Source of the DNA: 13-2-20CM-68-14 sp051955535
GTDB taxonomy: Bacteria; Actinomycetota; Thermoleophilia; Gaiellales; Gaiellaceae
NCBI GenBank assembly: GCA_051955535.1
Contig: JBQCGP010000018.1
Coordinates: 1 to 60,243, forward strand
DNA: 60,243 bases
Reading direction: 5' to 3'
The position numbers and the translations under genes were made by a program. Under the pieces are notes generated by a model, which searched no databases, was not told the origin of the DNA, and saw only the letters and a list, made by a program, of their open reading frames with translations. Of this stretch, positions 15,531 to 23,907 are shown in pieces (positions within the stretch are counted from its first letter, which is position 1; each line of letters begins with the position of its first letter).

Positions 15531-16837
15531 CTAATGCCCGCCGCCCGGTGGGAGGAGCTGAGCTGGGCCGCGCGGTCGAGCACGTCGAGGGCGTCCGACT
15601 CGCGCCCGGCCTTGCGGAGATAGCGTGCCCAGGACCTGTACGCCTCTGCGAGATCGACTTGGTGGCCGTGTTGCTCGAGTAGGTCGGTTGCCTTGCGAAA
15701 CGTACCGTCGGCCTCGGCCTTGTCCTGCTGGGCAACGGCGTCGGCGAGGGCCGCCCACGCCAGGCCTTGCTCGGCGGGGTGTCCGTCGCCGAGCGCACCG
15801 ATCGCCTCGCGCGCCAGCATCTCCGCCTCCTTGGCGCCACCAAGTGCGGCAGCGCGCCTCGCCTGGTCGATACGCAGGCCGGCGAGGTCGAGTGGGGCGG
15901 GGTTCGCGCCGAAGAGCCGTTCTGCGGCGTCGAACTGCGCGCCGGCTTCCTCTGCCTTGCCCTGGTTCAGCATGATCGTCCCGCAGAGAAGCCGAGCCCG
16001 GGCGAGGTGGAGCGTGTCCTCGGTCACCTCGAGCAAGGCGATCGCTCGCCGCATGTAGTCGAGGGCGGCGGCGGGCTGGTCCTGCAGGCCGCTCAGCCGC
16101 GCGAGCGACCAGTAGAGCCGAACGCGCGTGTACGCGTCCCCGATCCTGTCCGCGTCCTCGAGAGCGTCCTCGAGGACGCCCTGCGCCCGGCCGGGATCGC
16201 CCACATCGGTCAGCGCGTAGCTCAGATAGGTGGCGAAGCGGATGTAGGTCGCCGTGTCGTCGGGCGCCTCCTCCTTCACCGTTTCGAGGCAGGTGGCGAA
16301 CAGGTCGATGGCGCGCCGCGAGTCGCCGAGCGCGGCGTAGGACCGGCCGAGAGCCTCGTAGACATCGGGCCGGCGTGCCGGCGAGAGCGACTGGGTCGCC
16401 GGCTCGAGGCGCTCGATCGCCTCGGCGTTCCGCGCGGCGCCCGCCGCCGAGAGGCCGAGCGCGACGGTCGCGCGGACGCTGCTCTTGGTGTCGCCGGCTG
16501 CAGTCGCCTGCTCGAGGATGTCCCTGAGCGTCTGCTCCGTCTCGTCCGCCTGCTCGCCGAGCCGGAGGGCTCGCTCGGCATGGGCGAGGCGCAGCTCGCG
16601 CTCGTCGACATCTCGAAGATCGGAGCCCGTTTCGAGGTATTCGGGCGACACCTGGAGTTTGCGCGCGAGTTGCCGCAGCGCCTTCACGGACGGCCTGCGA
16701 GCGCCCGCCTCGATCCGCGAGATGTATGCGTACGACACCCCGGGCGATGAGAGCTCACGCTGGGACAGTCCGCGCTCGAGGCGCAGACGCCGCAGACGCT
16801 GCCCGATCGACTCTGGTCCAGTCTCAGGCGCGTTCAT
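15527..16837 (-). CDS. Xre-family HTH regulator with TPR domain
   Basis: 436 residues. An N-terminal Xre/Cro HTH (about 10-66: IGQRLRRLRLERGLSQREL, then YISRIEAGARRPS) is followed by about eight degenerate TPR helices up to residue 420. This architecture resembles the Rap/PlcR/XRE-TPR regulators that bind peptides or proteins through the TPR face. The ATG at 16837 is chosen because GGAGG lies 8 nt upstream of it; a TTG at 16879 would add 14 residues. It is translationally coupled to alkA. The ligand and targets are unknown. Confidence 0.83.
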   Translation of the reverse strand: MNAPETGPESIGQRLRRLRLERGLSQRELSSPGVSYAYISRIEAGARRPSVKALRQLARKLQVSPEYLETGSDLRDVDERELRLAHAERALRLGEQADETEQTLRDILEQATAAGDTKSSVRATVALGLSAAGAARNAEAIERLEPATQSLSPARRPDVYEALGRSYAALGDSRRAIDLFATCLETVKEEAPDDTATYIRFATYLSYALTDVGDPGRAQGVLEDALEDADRIGDAYTRVRLYWSLARLSGLQDQPAAALDYMRRAIALLEVTEDTLHLARARLLCGTIMLNQGKAEEAGAQFDAAERLFGANPAPLDLAGLRIDQARRAAALGGAKEAEMLAREAIGALGDGHPAEQGLAWAALADAVAQQDKAEADGTFRKATDLLEQHGHQVDLAEAYRSWARYLRKAGRESDALDVLDRAAQLSSSHRAAGIS

Positions 16838-16889
16838 CCAGTCCGCCTCCATATTCGTTGGTCTTTCAGCCCGCGTCAAAAGGTGTCCG

Positions 16890-16895
16890 TAAGCT
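16890..16895 (+). promoter_or_regulatory. Candidate -10 element, leaderless VOC gene
   Basis: TAAGCT ends 7 nt before the GTG at 16903, in the divergent gap between the Xre-TPR gene and the VOC gene. There is no ribosome site. Confidence 0.4.
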
Positions 16896-16902
16896 TCGCG
16901 AC

Positions 16903-17397
16903 GTGAGCGAGGCGATCGACTCGCGCGTCGACATCGGGCACGTCCACCTCAAGGTGTCGGACATCGACCGCGCGCTCGGCTTCTACCGCGACGTGCTCGG
17001 GTTCGACGTGACGCAGCGGGCGGGTGACGAGGCTGCCTTTCTCAGCGCCGGTGGCTATCACCACCATCTCGGCCTGAACACGTGGGAGAGCAGGGGCGGA
17101 TCGCCGCCGCCGCCCGGGACGACGGGCCTCTTCCACGTCGCGATCCGCTACCCGGACCGGGCGAGCCTCGGCGACGCGCTTCGACGTGTCGTCGAGGCGG
17201 GCATCCCGATCACCGGTGCCACCGATCACGGCGTCAGTGAGGCGGTCTACCTTCGCGACCCCGACGGGAACGGGATCGAGCTCTACCGCGATCGGCCCGA
17301 AGAGGAATGGCCGCGCCCGTCCAGCGGAGACGGCGTCGCGATGTACAGCGCGCCGCTCGATCTCGACGCGCTGCTCGCCGAGGCGAAGGCCGGCTAG
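16903..17397 (+). CDS. VOC-family (glyoxalase/extradiol dioxygenase-like) protein
   Basis: 164 residues forming two beta-alpha-beta-beta-beta modules. Module 1 has VHLKVSDIDRALGFYRDVLGFDV, with a metal-ligand candidate His in GHVHLKV; module 2 has FHVAIRYPD, VYLRDPDGNGIELYRDRP with the terminal Glu ligand. The central YHHHLGLNTW motif is typical of the CatE/glyoxalase I-like branch, which handles a metal-bound oxygen or thiol substrate. The GTG at 16903 is preferred since upstream sequence belongs to the divergent promoter region. Its precise substrate is not predictable. Confidence 0.82.
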   Translation: MSEAIDSRVDIGHVHLKVSDIDRALGFYRDVLGFDVTQRAGDEAAFLSAGGYHHHLGLNTWESRGGSPPPPGTTGLFHVAIRYPDRASLGDALRRVVEAGIPITGATDHGVSEAVYLRDPDGNGIELYRDRPEEEWPRPSSGDGVAMYSAPLDLDALLAEAKAG

Positions 17398-17401
17398 CCG
17401 C

Positions 17402-17632
17402 ATGCCTCGCGGGTACATGGAAGGCCCCGCGGCCGAGGAGGCCGAGCGTCGGCTCGAGGAGCTCGAGCGCGGCCCTGAAACCGCCGAGGCGGAGCTGAGA
17501 GCAGCCGTGTACGGCTCGACCGAGGACGATCCCGAGTCGCATTTCCTCGGCTGGCGCGACGAGGTAGAGCCCGACGAGCTGTTCGAGAGCGGCCGCGCGT
17601 GGGGCATCAAGGTCGTCAGACGAACTGCATGA
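17402..17632 (+). CDS. Small hypothetical protein
   Basis: 76 residues, starting 4 nt after the VOC stop, so probably co-transcribed. The first half is a Glu/Ala-rich helix (AAEEAERRLEELERG). The second half is acidic with aromatic residues (SHFLGWRDEVEPDELF) and ends basic (GIKVVRRTA). No domain is recognised. Coding character is supported by third-position GC and the tight spacing, but the protein could still be spurious. Confidence 0.5.
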   Translation: MPRGYMEGPAAEEAERRLEELERGPETAEAELRAAVYGSTEDDPESHFLGWRDEVEPDELFESGRAWGIKVVRRTA

Positions 17633-17675
17633 CGGAGGACTGACCCCGCGGGGGTTTGTCCTAGCAACCGTTTGA

Positions 17676-17708
17676 TGGGACAGTCCCCGTTCGGGGACAG
17701 TCCCTGCC
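17676..17708 (+). repeat. REP-like palindromic repeat, copy 1
   Basis: Two copies of the palindrome GGGACAGTCCC are separated by CGTTCG-type sequence, with a CTGCC tail. The 33-nt unit recurs inverted at 31457-31488 with a single-base deletion. It lies between the small gene and korA, just upstream of the korA -10 region. Confidence 0.8.
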
Positions 17709-17726
17709 AACCGCGTGCCGACGCGC

Positions 17727-17732
17727 TATACC
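17727..17732 (+). promoter_or_regulatory. Candidate -10 element, leaderless korA
   Basis: TATACC ends 8 nt before the korA ATG. There is no ribosome site. It lies immediately after the REP-like repeat. Confidence 0.35.
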
Positions 17733-17740
17733 TACGCTCG

Positions 17741-19579
17741 ATGGCCAAGCAGGTCGAGCAGGTCGACAGCGTCATCGTCCGCTTCGCGGGCGACTCCGGC
17801 GACGGTATGCAGCTCACCGGCGGCCAGTTCACGAGCGAGACCGCGATCCTCGGCAACGATCTCTCGACCTTCCCCGACTTCCCTGCGGAGATCCGCGCGC
17901 CCGCGGGCTCCCTGCCGGGCGTGTCCGGGTTCCAGGTCCACTTCGCCGACCACGACATCCTGACGCCGGGCGACGCGCCGAACGTCCTCGTCGCGATGAA
18001 CCCGGCCGCGTTGAAGACAAACCTTCGCGACCTCCCCCGCGGCGGCACGCTGATCGTCGACGAGGACACGTTCACGGAGCGCAATCTCGCCAAGGCCGGC
18101 TACGACGCGAACCCGCTCGAGGACGGCAGCCTCGATGCCTACGACGTCCACACGGTGCCTCTGACGAGCATGACGCTCGAGGCGACCAGGGAGGTCGAGG
18201 GAGTCACGAAGCGCGAAGCCGAGCGGGCGAAGAACATGTTCGCGCTCGGGCTGATGTCGTGGCTCTACCACCGTCCCACCGAGCACACCGTCACTTTCCT
18301 CGAGCGTAAGTTCGCGAAGCGTCCCGAAATCGCCGATGCGAACAAGCGCGCCTTCCACGCCGGCTACGCGTTCGGCGAGACGACCGAGGACTTCGCCGTC
18401 TCCTACGAGGTCAAGCCCGCGAAGCTGCGGCCCGGGACCTACCGCAACATCACGGGCAACCAGGCACTTGCCTACGGCCTGATCGCGGCGAGCGTCAAGT
18501 CAGGGCTGCCGCTCTTCCTCGGCGCCTACCCGATCACGCCCGCAAGCTCGATCCTCGAGGAGCTCGCCCGGCACAAGAACTTCGGCGTTCGTACCTTCCA
18601 GGCCGAAGACGAGATCGCTGCGGTCGGCGCGGCGCTCGGCGCCAGTTTCGGCGGCGCGCTCGGGGTCTGTACCTCGGCCGGCCCTGGTGTGGTCCTCAAG
18701 AGCGAGACGGTCGGCCTCGCAGTCACGCTCGAGCTGCCGCTGCTGATCCTGGACATTCAACGGGCCGGTCCGTCGACGGGAATGCCCACCAAGCCGGAGC
18801 AGGCCGACCTGCTGATGGTGATGTTCGGCCGCAATTCAGAGTCGCCGGTCCCAGTGCTCGCCGCGTCCACCCCGGCCGAGTGCTTCGACGCCGCGATCGA
18901 GGCGGCGCGGATCGCCCTCAAGTACCGGACGCCGGTGTATCTGCTCTCGGACGCCTATCTCGCGAACGGCTCGGAGCCGTGGTTGCTCCCGGACGTGAGC
19001 ACGATCGGCGAGATCGACGCCGACTTCACGACCGAGCCGCCGGAGGAGGGTGACTTCCGGCCGTACGTTCGCGACGACGAGACGCTGGCGCGCCCGTGGG
19101 CCGTCCCCGGTACGCCCGGCCTCGAGCACCGGATCGGCGGGCTCGAGAAGCAGGATCTGACCGGCAACGTTTCCTACGACCCCGAGAACCACGACCTGAT
19201 GACGCGCCTACGCGCGGAAAAAGTCGCCGGGATCGCGTCCGACATCCCCGAGCTCGAGGTCGACGACCCCGACGGCGCGGACCTGCTCGTCCTCTCCTGG
19301 GGTGGCACCTACGGCCCGGTCGCCGCAGGCGTCCGCCGCGCCCGGGGGGACGGCGGGAACGTCGCGCACGCCCACCTCCACTACCTCAACCCGTTCCCGC
19401 GGAACACCGGCGAGGTCGTGGGCGCCTACGAGAAGGTGTTGATTCCGGAGATCAACCTCGGCCAGCTGCGCAAGCTGATCCGCGCCGAGTTCCTCGTCGA
19501 CGCGGCTGGTTTCAACCTCGTCCGCGGCCTCCCGTTCCGCGCCGGCGAGGTTCAGGAAGCGATCGAGGCGATGCTGTGA
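17741..19579 (+). CDS. korA: 2-oxoglutarate:ferredoxin oxidoreductase, fused gamma-alpha subunit
   Basis: With KorB it converts 2-oxoglutarate and CoA to succinyl-CoA with ferredoxin reduction, replacing or supplementing 2-oxoglutarate dehydrogenase in the TCA cycle. The 612-residue protein has an N-terminal gamma domain (about 10-190, VRFAGDSGDGMQLTGGQF, PDFPAEIRAP) and then the alpha domain (GNQALAYGLIAA, GAYPITPAS, FQAEDEIAAVGAALGAS, TSAGPGVVL). This fusion is the actinobacterial form. ATG at 17741 begins MAKQVEQ; an upstream in-frame ATG would lie in the REP repeat. The stop overlaps the next start as GTGA. Confidence 0.95.
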   Translation: MAKQVEQVDSVIVRFAGDSGDGMQLTGGQFTSETAILGNDLSTFPDFPAEIRAPAGSLPGVSGFQVHFADHDILTPGDAPNVLVAMNPAALKTNLRDLPRGGTLIVDEDTFTERNLAKAGYDANPLEDGSLDAYDVHTVPLTSMTLEATREVEGVTKREAERAKNMFALGLMSWLYHRPTEHTVTFLERKFAKRPEIADANKRAFHAGYAFGETTEDFAVSYEVKPAKLRPGTYRNITGNQALAYGLIAASVKSGLPLFLGAYPITPASSILEELARHKNFGVRTFQAEDEIAAVGAALGASFGGALGVCTSAGPGVVLKSETVGLAVTLELPLLILDIQRAGPSTGMPTKPEQADLLMVMFGRNSESPVPVLAASTPAECFDAAIEAARIALKYRTPVYLLSDAYLANGSEPWLLPDVSTIGEIDADFTTEPPEEGDFRPYVRDDETLARPWAVPGTPGLEHRIGGLEKQDLTGNVSYDPENHDLMTRLRAEKVAGIASDIPELEVDDPDGADLLVLSWGGTYGPVAAGVRRARGDGGNVAHAHLHYLNPFPRNTGEVVGAYEKVLIPEINLGQLRKLIRAEFLVDAAGFNLVRGLPFRAGEVQEAIEAML

Positions 19580-19760
19580 GCCTCTGGAGCTGGCTGGTCG
19601 AGCGCACCCGCGGCGCCTCGCGGTCGCCGGACGACCTGGCTTTCGGCACGACCAGGCCAGGCGATTTCGCTGACGACCCGGCGACGCCCGAGCATGAGGG
19701 CGCGGGCTTCGCGCCGAACCCGCACGAGGACCCCGCCGACTACCAAGGACGGCCCTCGGA

Positions 19761-19764
<4 letters not shown>
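19576..19764 (+). CDS. 62-residue protein encoded between korA and korB
   Basis: Starts with GTG inside the korA stop (GTGA) and stops inside the korB start (GTGA), so all three genes are locked by 4-nt overlaps. The N-terminus SLWSWLVERTRGAS is Trp-rich and amphipathic. The rest is acidic, Pro/Asp/Gly-rich and probably disordered (DDPATPEHEGAGFAPNPHEDPADY). There are no Cys residues, so it is not a ferredoxin or delta subunit. The double overlap argues that it is translated. It may be an assembly or anchoring factor for KorAB, but the function is unknown. Confidence 0.7.
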
Positions 19765-20771
<1,007 letters not shown>

Positions 20772-20789
20772 CGCAGGCTCGCGCCTGCG
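20772..20789 (+). terminator. Hairpin directly after korB
   Basis: A 7-bp stem CGCAGGC / GCCTGCG with loop TCGC begins at the base after the korB TAG. There is no T run. It probably marks the operon's 3' end and precedes a separate -10 element at 20797. Confidence 0.5.
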
Positions 20790-20796
20790 AGTCCCG

Positions 20797-20802
20797 TAGG
20801 AT
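20797..20802 (+). promoter_or_regulatory. Candidate -10 element, leaderless LiaF-like gene
   Basis: TAGGAT ends 7 nt before the GTG at 20810 and follows the korB hairpin. There is no ribosome site. Confidence 0.45.
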
Positions 20803-20809
20803 CGCCGCC

Positions 20810-21133
20810 GTGAGCACTGACCTTGCCGTCTTCGGCGGGCGGAAGATCCGGCTTCCCGACGGCTGGAACAGGCAGACGATGATCTCGATCATCGGCGGCG
20901 CGAAGATCGACGCCACCGCCGCGCCGGGCGAGAAGGCTTCGCTGACCCTCGTGACGCTGTTGGGCGGCGCCGAGGTGACGGTCCCGGGGGGAGCGCGCGT
21001 GACGAGCAGCGGTTTTGCCTTCCTCGGCGGGCGCAAGATCGACGTCACCTCCAGCCCGGACGGTCCGGAGATCCGCGTGCACGCCTACTCGATTCTCGGC
21101 GGCATCGACATCTCCGATCACCCGCAGGGCTAG
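20810..21133 (+). CDS. LiaF-like beta-helix domain protein
   Basis: 107 residues made of successive beta-helix turns: DLAVFGGRKIRLPDGW, ISIIGGAKIDA, LVTLLGGAEVTVPGGARV, FAFLGGRKIDV, YSILGGIDI. The GG-x-[KE] turns repeat about every 20-25 residues, as in the C-terminal domain of LiaF and DUF1707-type proteins that respond to cell-wall stress. The membrane segments of LiaF and the DUF1707 domain are both absent, so this is a free cytosolic domain. The stop TAG shares the palindrome CTAG with the convergent hydrolase stop. Confidence 0.7.
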   Translation: MSTDLAVFGGRKIRLPDGWNRQTMISIIGGAKIDATAAPGEKASLTLVTLLGGAEVTVPGGARVTSSGFAFLGGRKIDVTSSPDGPEIRVHAYSILGGIDISDHPQG

Positions 21134-21978
21134 GAGACTCGCTCCAACCAGTCGCCGACGAAGTCGACGACGTCGGGATAGCCGTCGACGAGGACGTCGT
21201 GGCCGAGGCCGCCGGGCCGGTGGATCTCCGCCTGCGGAACGTCGGCGCCGAACCGTCGCAGGTCTTCCTCGTCTGCATCGTCCGAGGCGACTAGCAGCAC
21301 GGGCAAGCCGCTCTCCTCAAGCGCTGCCCGGGTCGTCGAGGGCCTCGCCTGCGCGATGCCGTGCTCGACGGCGGCAACGACCGAAGGATCGCCGGCGGGG
21401 ACGATCCGCCCAGCTTGCTCCCGTCGCCCGGCGCGGACAGATGCTTCGACCTGTGCGCTCCAGCGGCGGTGGCGCTGTCGTGCTTCGGCGAAGACCGCGT
21501 CCCACGACGGGGCGGAGTACTCATCGAAGGCCGCCTCGTTTTGCGCTACCAACTCCTCGAACGGCAGCGTGGGGTTGAAAGGCGGGTCACTGTAGCCGGC
21601 GTCCAGAATCACGAGCGCCGTCAGCCGGTCAGCGTGACGCGCGCCGACGTGACAGCCGATGTCACCGCCCCATGAGAAGCCGACGAGAGGCGCGCGGCGG
21701 ATCCCGAGAGCGTCGAGCAGCGGAGGCACGAGGTCGGCGAGTGCGTGCGGATGGTAGGCGGAACGCTCGAGCGCCGGTGAAGATCCGAATCCCGGGGCGT
21801 CGAGCGCGTGGATCCGCAATCCGTGCTCCGCGAGGAGCGGCGCTGCCTCGTTGATCGCCATGCTCGCGCGGGCCCTGATGTTGACGCCGTGCCAGTAGAG
21901 CACCGGGCGAGCGTCCGGCTCGCCCCAGCTCCGGATGAACAACCGCGTTTCGGGGAGATCGACGAACTGCTCGTCCAC
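21130..21978 (-). CDS. Alpha/beta-fold hydrolase
   Basis: 282 residues. The nucleophile elbow is GFSWGGD (GxSxG), the oxyanion HG is in YWHGVNIRAR, the acid is probably Asp in VASDDADEED, and the His is in GLGHDVLVDGYP. The family covers esterases, lipases, haloperoxidases and C-C hydrolases, and the substrate is not evident. It lies 28 nt downstream of the ECF41-type sigma factor on the same strand, so it is likely co-transcribed with it and may belong to its regulon. GTG start. Its stop overlaps the convergent LiaF-like gene by 4 nt. Confidence 0.83.
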   Translation of the reverse strand: MDEQFVDLPETRLFIRSWGEPDARPVLYWHGVNIRARASMAINEAAPLLAEHGLRIHALDAPGFGSSPALERSAYHPHALADLVPPLLDALGIRRAPLVGFSWGGDIGCHVGARHADRLTALVILDAGYSDPPFNPTLPFEELVAQNEAAFDEYSAPSWDAVFAEARQRHRRWSAQVEASVRAGRREQAGRIVPAGDPSVVAAVEHGIAQARPSTTRAALEESGLPVLLVASDDADEEDLRRFGADVPQAEIHRPGGLGHDVLVDGYPDVVDFVGDWLERVS

Positions 21979-22006
21979 GGCGCGATTATCGAGCAGCGTC
22001 CGGTGA

Positions 22007-22879
22007 CTACCGCGCGACGCTGAGGCGGCGGAGCTTGGCGGGATCGGCGATCACGTCGATCTCGGCGATCCGCCCGCCGGCGACGCTGAAGCTGACGACC
22101 GCGAAAGGCCTTCTGCCGGGCTCAACGATGACTCCGGCGTTGCCGTTCACGATCGCGGGGCGGGCGAACCGGGCGAACGGAGTGCCTCGCTCCAGGATCT
22201 GAGCCGCGACCGCTTCGGCGCCTTCCACCGGTGCGCGCGCACGCGGCGCCACGCCGCCCGCGTCAAGGCGAAAGACCACGTCGGGATCGAGCACCTCGAG
22301 CAGGGCATCGAAGTCGCCCGCGCGCGAGGCGGCCAGGAAGGCATCGACGACCCGGCGCTGCTCCCTGAGGTTGGGATCGGTGGCCGGCGTCGCGCCTCGC
22401 ACTCGGCGGCGGGCGCGACTTGCGAGTTGCCGCGTCGCCGCCTCCGACCGATCGACGATCGGCGCGATCTCGTCGAACGGCATCCCGAACATGTCGTGGA
22501 GCACGAACGCGAGCCGCTCTGCGGGTGCCAGCGTGTCGAGGACGACCAGCAGCGCCAGCCCGACCGAGTCGGCCAGGACGGCCTCGTCCTCCGGCCCGTT
22601 TTCGATCGATACGACCGGCTCCGGCAGCCACGAACCGACATAGTCCTCCCGCCGCGCCTGCCGCGAGCGAAGCATGTCGAGGCAGACGCGCGCGACGACC
22701 GTCGTCAGCCAGCCGCCCATGTTCTTGACGGTCGCGGTATCCGCGCGCGAGAGGCGGAGCCACGCTTCCTGCACCGCATCCTCGGCCTCGCTCGAGGAGC
22801 CGAGCATCCGGTAGGCGACCGCATTGAGGTGGCTGCGGTGCCGCTCGAACTCCTCGGTCTGCCATTCGCTTCTGGTCAC
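22007..22879 (-). CDS. ECF41-type RNA polymerase sigma factor with SnoaL-like C-terminal domain (SigJ-like)
   Basis: 290 residues. Sigma region 2 (FERHRSHLNAVAYRMLGSSSEAEDAVQEAWLRL) and region 4 (LAPAERLAFVLHDMFGMPFDEIAPIV) are joined by a linker with the ECF41 hallmark WLPEPV (84-89). A C-terminal SnoaL-like domain (about 175-290) has RLDAGG and ends IDVIADPAKL, like the DGGGK and NPDKL signatures of ECF41, in which this domain controls activity in place of an anti-sigma. GTG start. Its own promoter matches the ECF41 consensus. The usual ECF41 partner, a carboxymuconolactone decarboxylase, oxidoreductase or epimerase gene, is not adjacent. Confidence 0.9.
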   Translation of the reverse strand: MTRSEWQTEEFERHRSHLNAVAYRMLGSSSEAEDAVQEAWLRLSRADTATVKNMGGWLTTVVARVCLDMLRSRQARREDYVGSWLPEPVVSIENGPEDEAVLADSVGLALLVVLDTLAPAERLAFVLHDMFGMPFDEIAPIVDRSEAATRQLASRARRRVRGATPATDPNLREQRRVVDAFLAASRAGDFDALLEVLDPDVVFRLDAGGVAPRARAPVEGAEAVAAQILERGTPFARFARPAIVNGNAGVIVEPGRRPFAVVSFSVAGGRIAEIDVIADPAKLRRLSVAR

Positions 22880-22905
22880 GTCACATCTCCGCGTCTCGAT
22901 CCGTC
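22879..22905 (+). promoter_or_regulatory. ECF41-type promoter facing the ABC exporter
   Basis: CGTCACA (22879-22885), 16 nt, CGTC (22902-22905). As I recall it, the published ECF41 target motif is TGTCACA-N16-CGTC; this site matches at 10 of 11 positions with the exact spacing. It points into the ABC ATPase gene, whose ATG is 51 nt further on. Confidence 0.65.
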
Positions 22906-22913
22906 ATCTCCCT

Positions 22914-22940
22914 GACGAACGAACCGCGGCAGTTGTGACT
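22914..22940 (-). promoter_or_regulatory. ECF41-type autoregulatory promoter
   Basis: On the minus strand AGTCACA (22940-22934), 16 nt, CGTC (22917-22914), which matches 10 of 11 consensus positions. It points into the sigma-factor gene, whose GTG is 34 nt downstream. The mirror site on the plus strand lies in the same gap. Confidence 0.7.
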
Positions 22941-22956
22941 GCCCGAAGGGAGTGAC

Positions 22957-23895
22957 ATGAACGCAATCGAGGTTTCCAAGCTCAGCAAGACCTATCCCGG
23001 CGGCGTCGAGGCCGTGAAGGGGATCGATTTCGAGGTCGCCGCCGGCGAGGTCTTCGCCCTGCTCGGCCCGAACGGGGCAGGCAAATCCACCACGGTCGGA
23101 ATGCTGACGACCACGATCGAGCCGACGGAAGGGAGCGCGCGTCTCGCCGGTTTCGACGTCGCGTTCGAGCCGCTCGCCGCCCGGCGGGCAAGCAGCGTCG
23201 TCTTCCAGGAGCCGGTCGTCGACCGCTCGCTGACGGGCCGGCGCAACCTCGACATCCACGCCCGCCTCTGGGGCGTCGAGCCGAGGGAAACAGAGTCGAG
23301 GATCGACGAGCTCGCGGCCACGCTCGGCCTGACCGACCTCATCGACCGGCCCGCCGGAACGTACAGCGGGGGTGAGCGACGGCGGCTCGAGATCGCCCGC
23401 GCGCTCGTCTCGCGCCCGCGGGTCCTCTTCCTCGACGAGCCGACCGTCGGGCTCGATCCGCGCATCCGCGCTGAGCTGCTCGAGGTGATCGCGAGCCTGC
23501 GTAACCGCACCGAGATGACCGTCCTGCTGACGACGCACTATCTCGACGAGGCCGAGCGGCTCAGCGATCGCGTCGCGATCATCCACGCCGGCCGAATCGT
23601 CGCGCTCGACACGCCCGCAGCCCTACTCGCCAAGCTTGGCAGGCAGCTCGTCGAGCTGCGGGTCGAAGGTGAGGTCGGCTCTGCGCTGGCCCGGCTGCGT
23701 GAGAACGGCGTCGCCGGTGACGACGCGTTCGCCGTCGGGTCACGGCTGACCGTTCCGCTCCACGACACCAGCTCGGGCGACGCCATCGCCTCCATCCATC
23801 GGCTCGGTCTCGCCGGAGCAATCAGCGCCCGCGAGCCGACCCTCGACGACGTCTACCTGCGACTGACGGGCGACTCGCTCGCAGCGGCCGCCTAG
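22957..23895 (+). CDS. ABC exporter ATP-binding protein, DrrA family
   Basis: 312 residues: Walker A GPNGAGKSTT, Q-loop VVFQEP, signature SGGERRRLEIARAL (first Gly-Gly of TYSGGE), Walker B VLFLDEPTVGLD and switch His in LTTHYLDEAERLSD. A C-terminal extension of about 80 residues has the DrrA-type EPTLDDVYLRLTG end. It powers export of a hydrophobic compound, drug or lipid with the permease encoded 12 nt downstream. GGGAG ribosome site. Divergent from the ECF41 sigma factor and probably controlled by it through the site at 22879-22905. Confidence 0.92.
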   Translation: MNAIEVSKLSKTYPGGVEAVKGIDFEVAAGEVFALLGPNGAGKSTTVGMLTTTIEPTEGSARLAGFDVAFEPLAARRASSVVFQEPVVDRSLTGRRNLDIHARLWGVEPRETESRIDELAATLGLTDLIDRPAGTYSGGERRRLEIARALVSRPRVLFLDEPTVGLDPRIRAELLEVIASLRNRTEMTVLLTTHYLDEAERLSDRVAIIHAGRIVALDTPAALLAKLGRQLVELRVEGEVGSALARLRENGVAGDDAFAVGSRLTVPLHDTSSGDAIASIHRLGLAGAISAREPTLDDVYLRLTGDSLAAAA

Positions 23896-23907
23896 AAAGG
23901 AGACACG

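Noticed and set aside
15527..16837. Xre-TPR protein as part of a toxin-antitoxin or phage repressor
   Set aside because: No toxin-like partner or phage gene is adjacent; it is coupled to a DNA-repair glycosylase gene.
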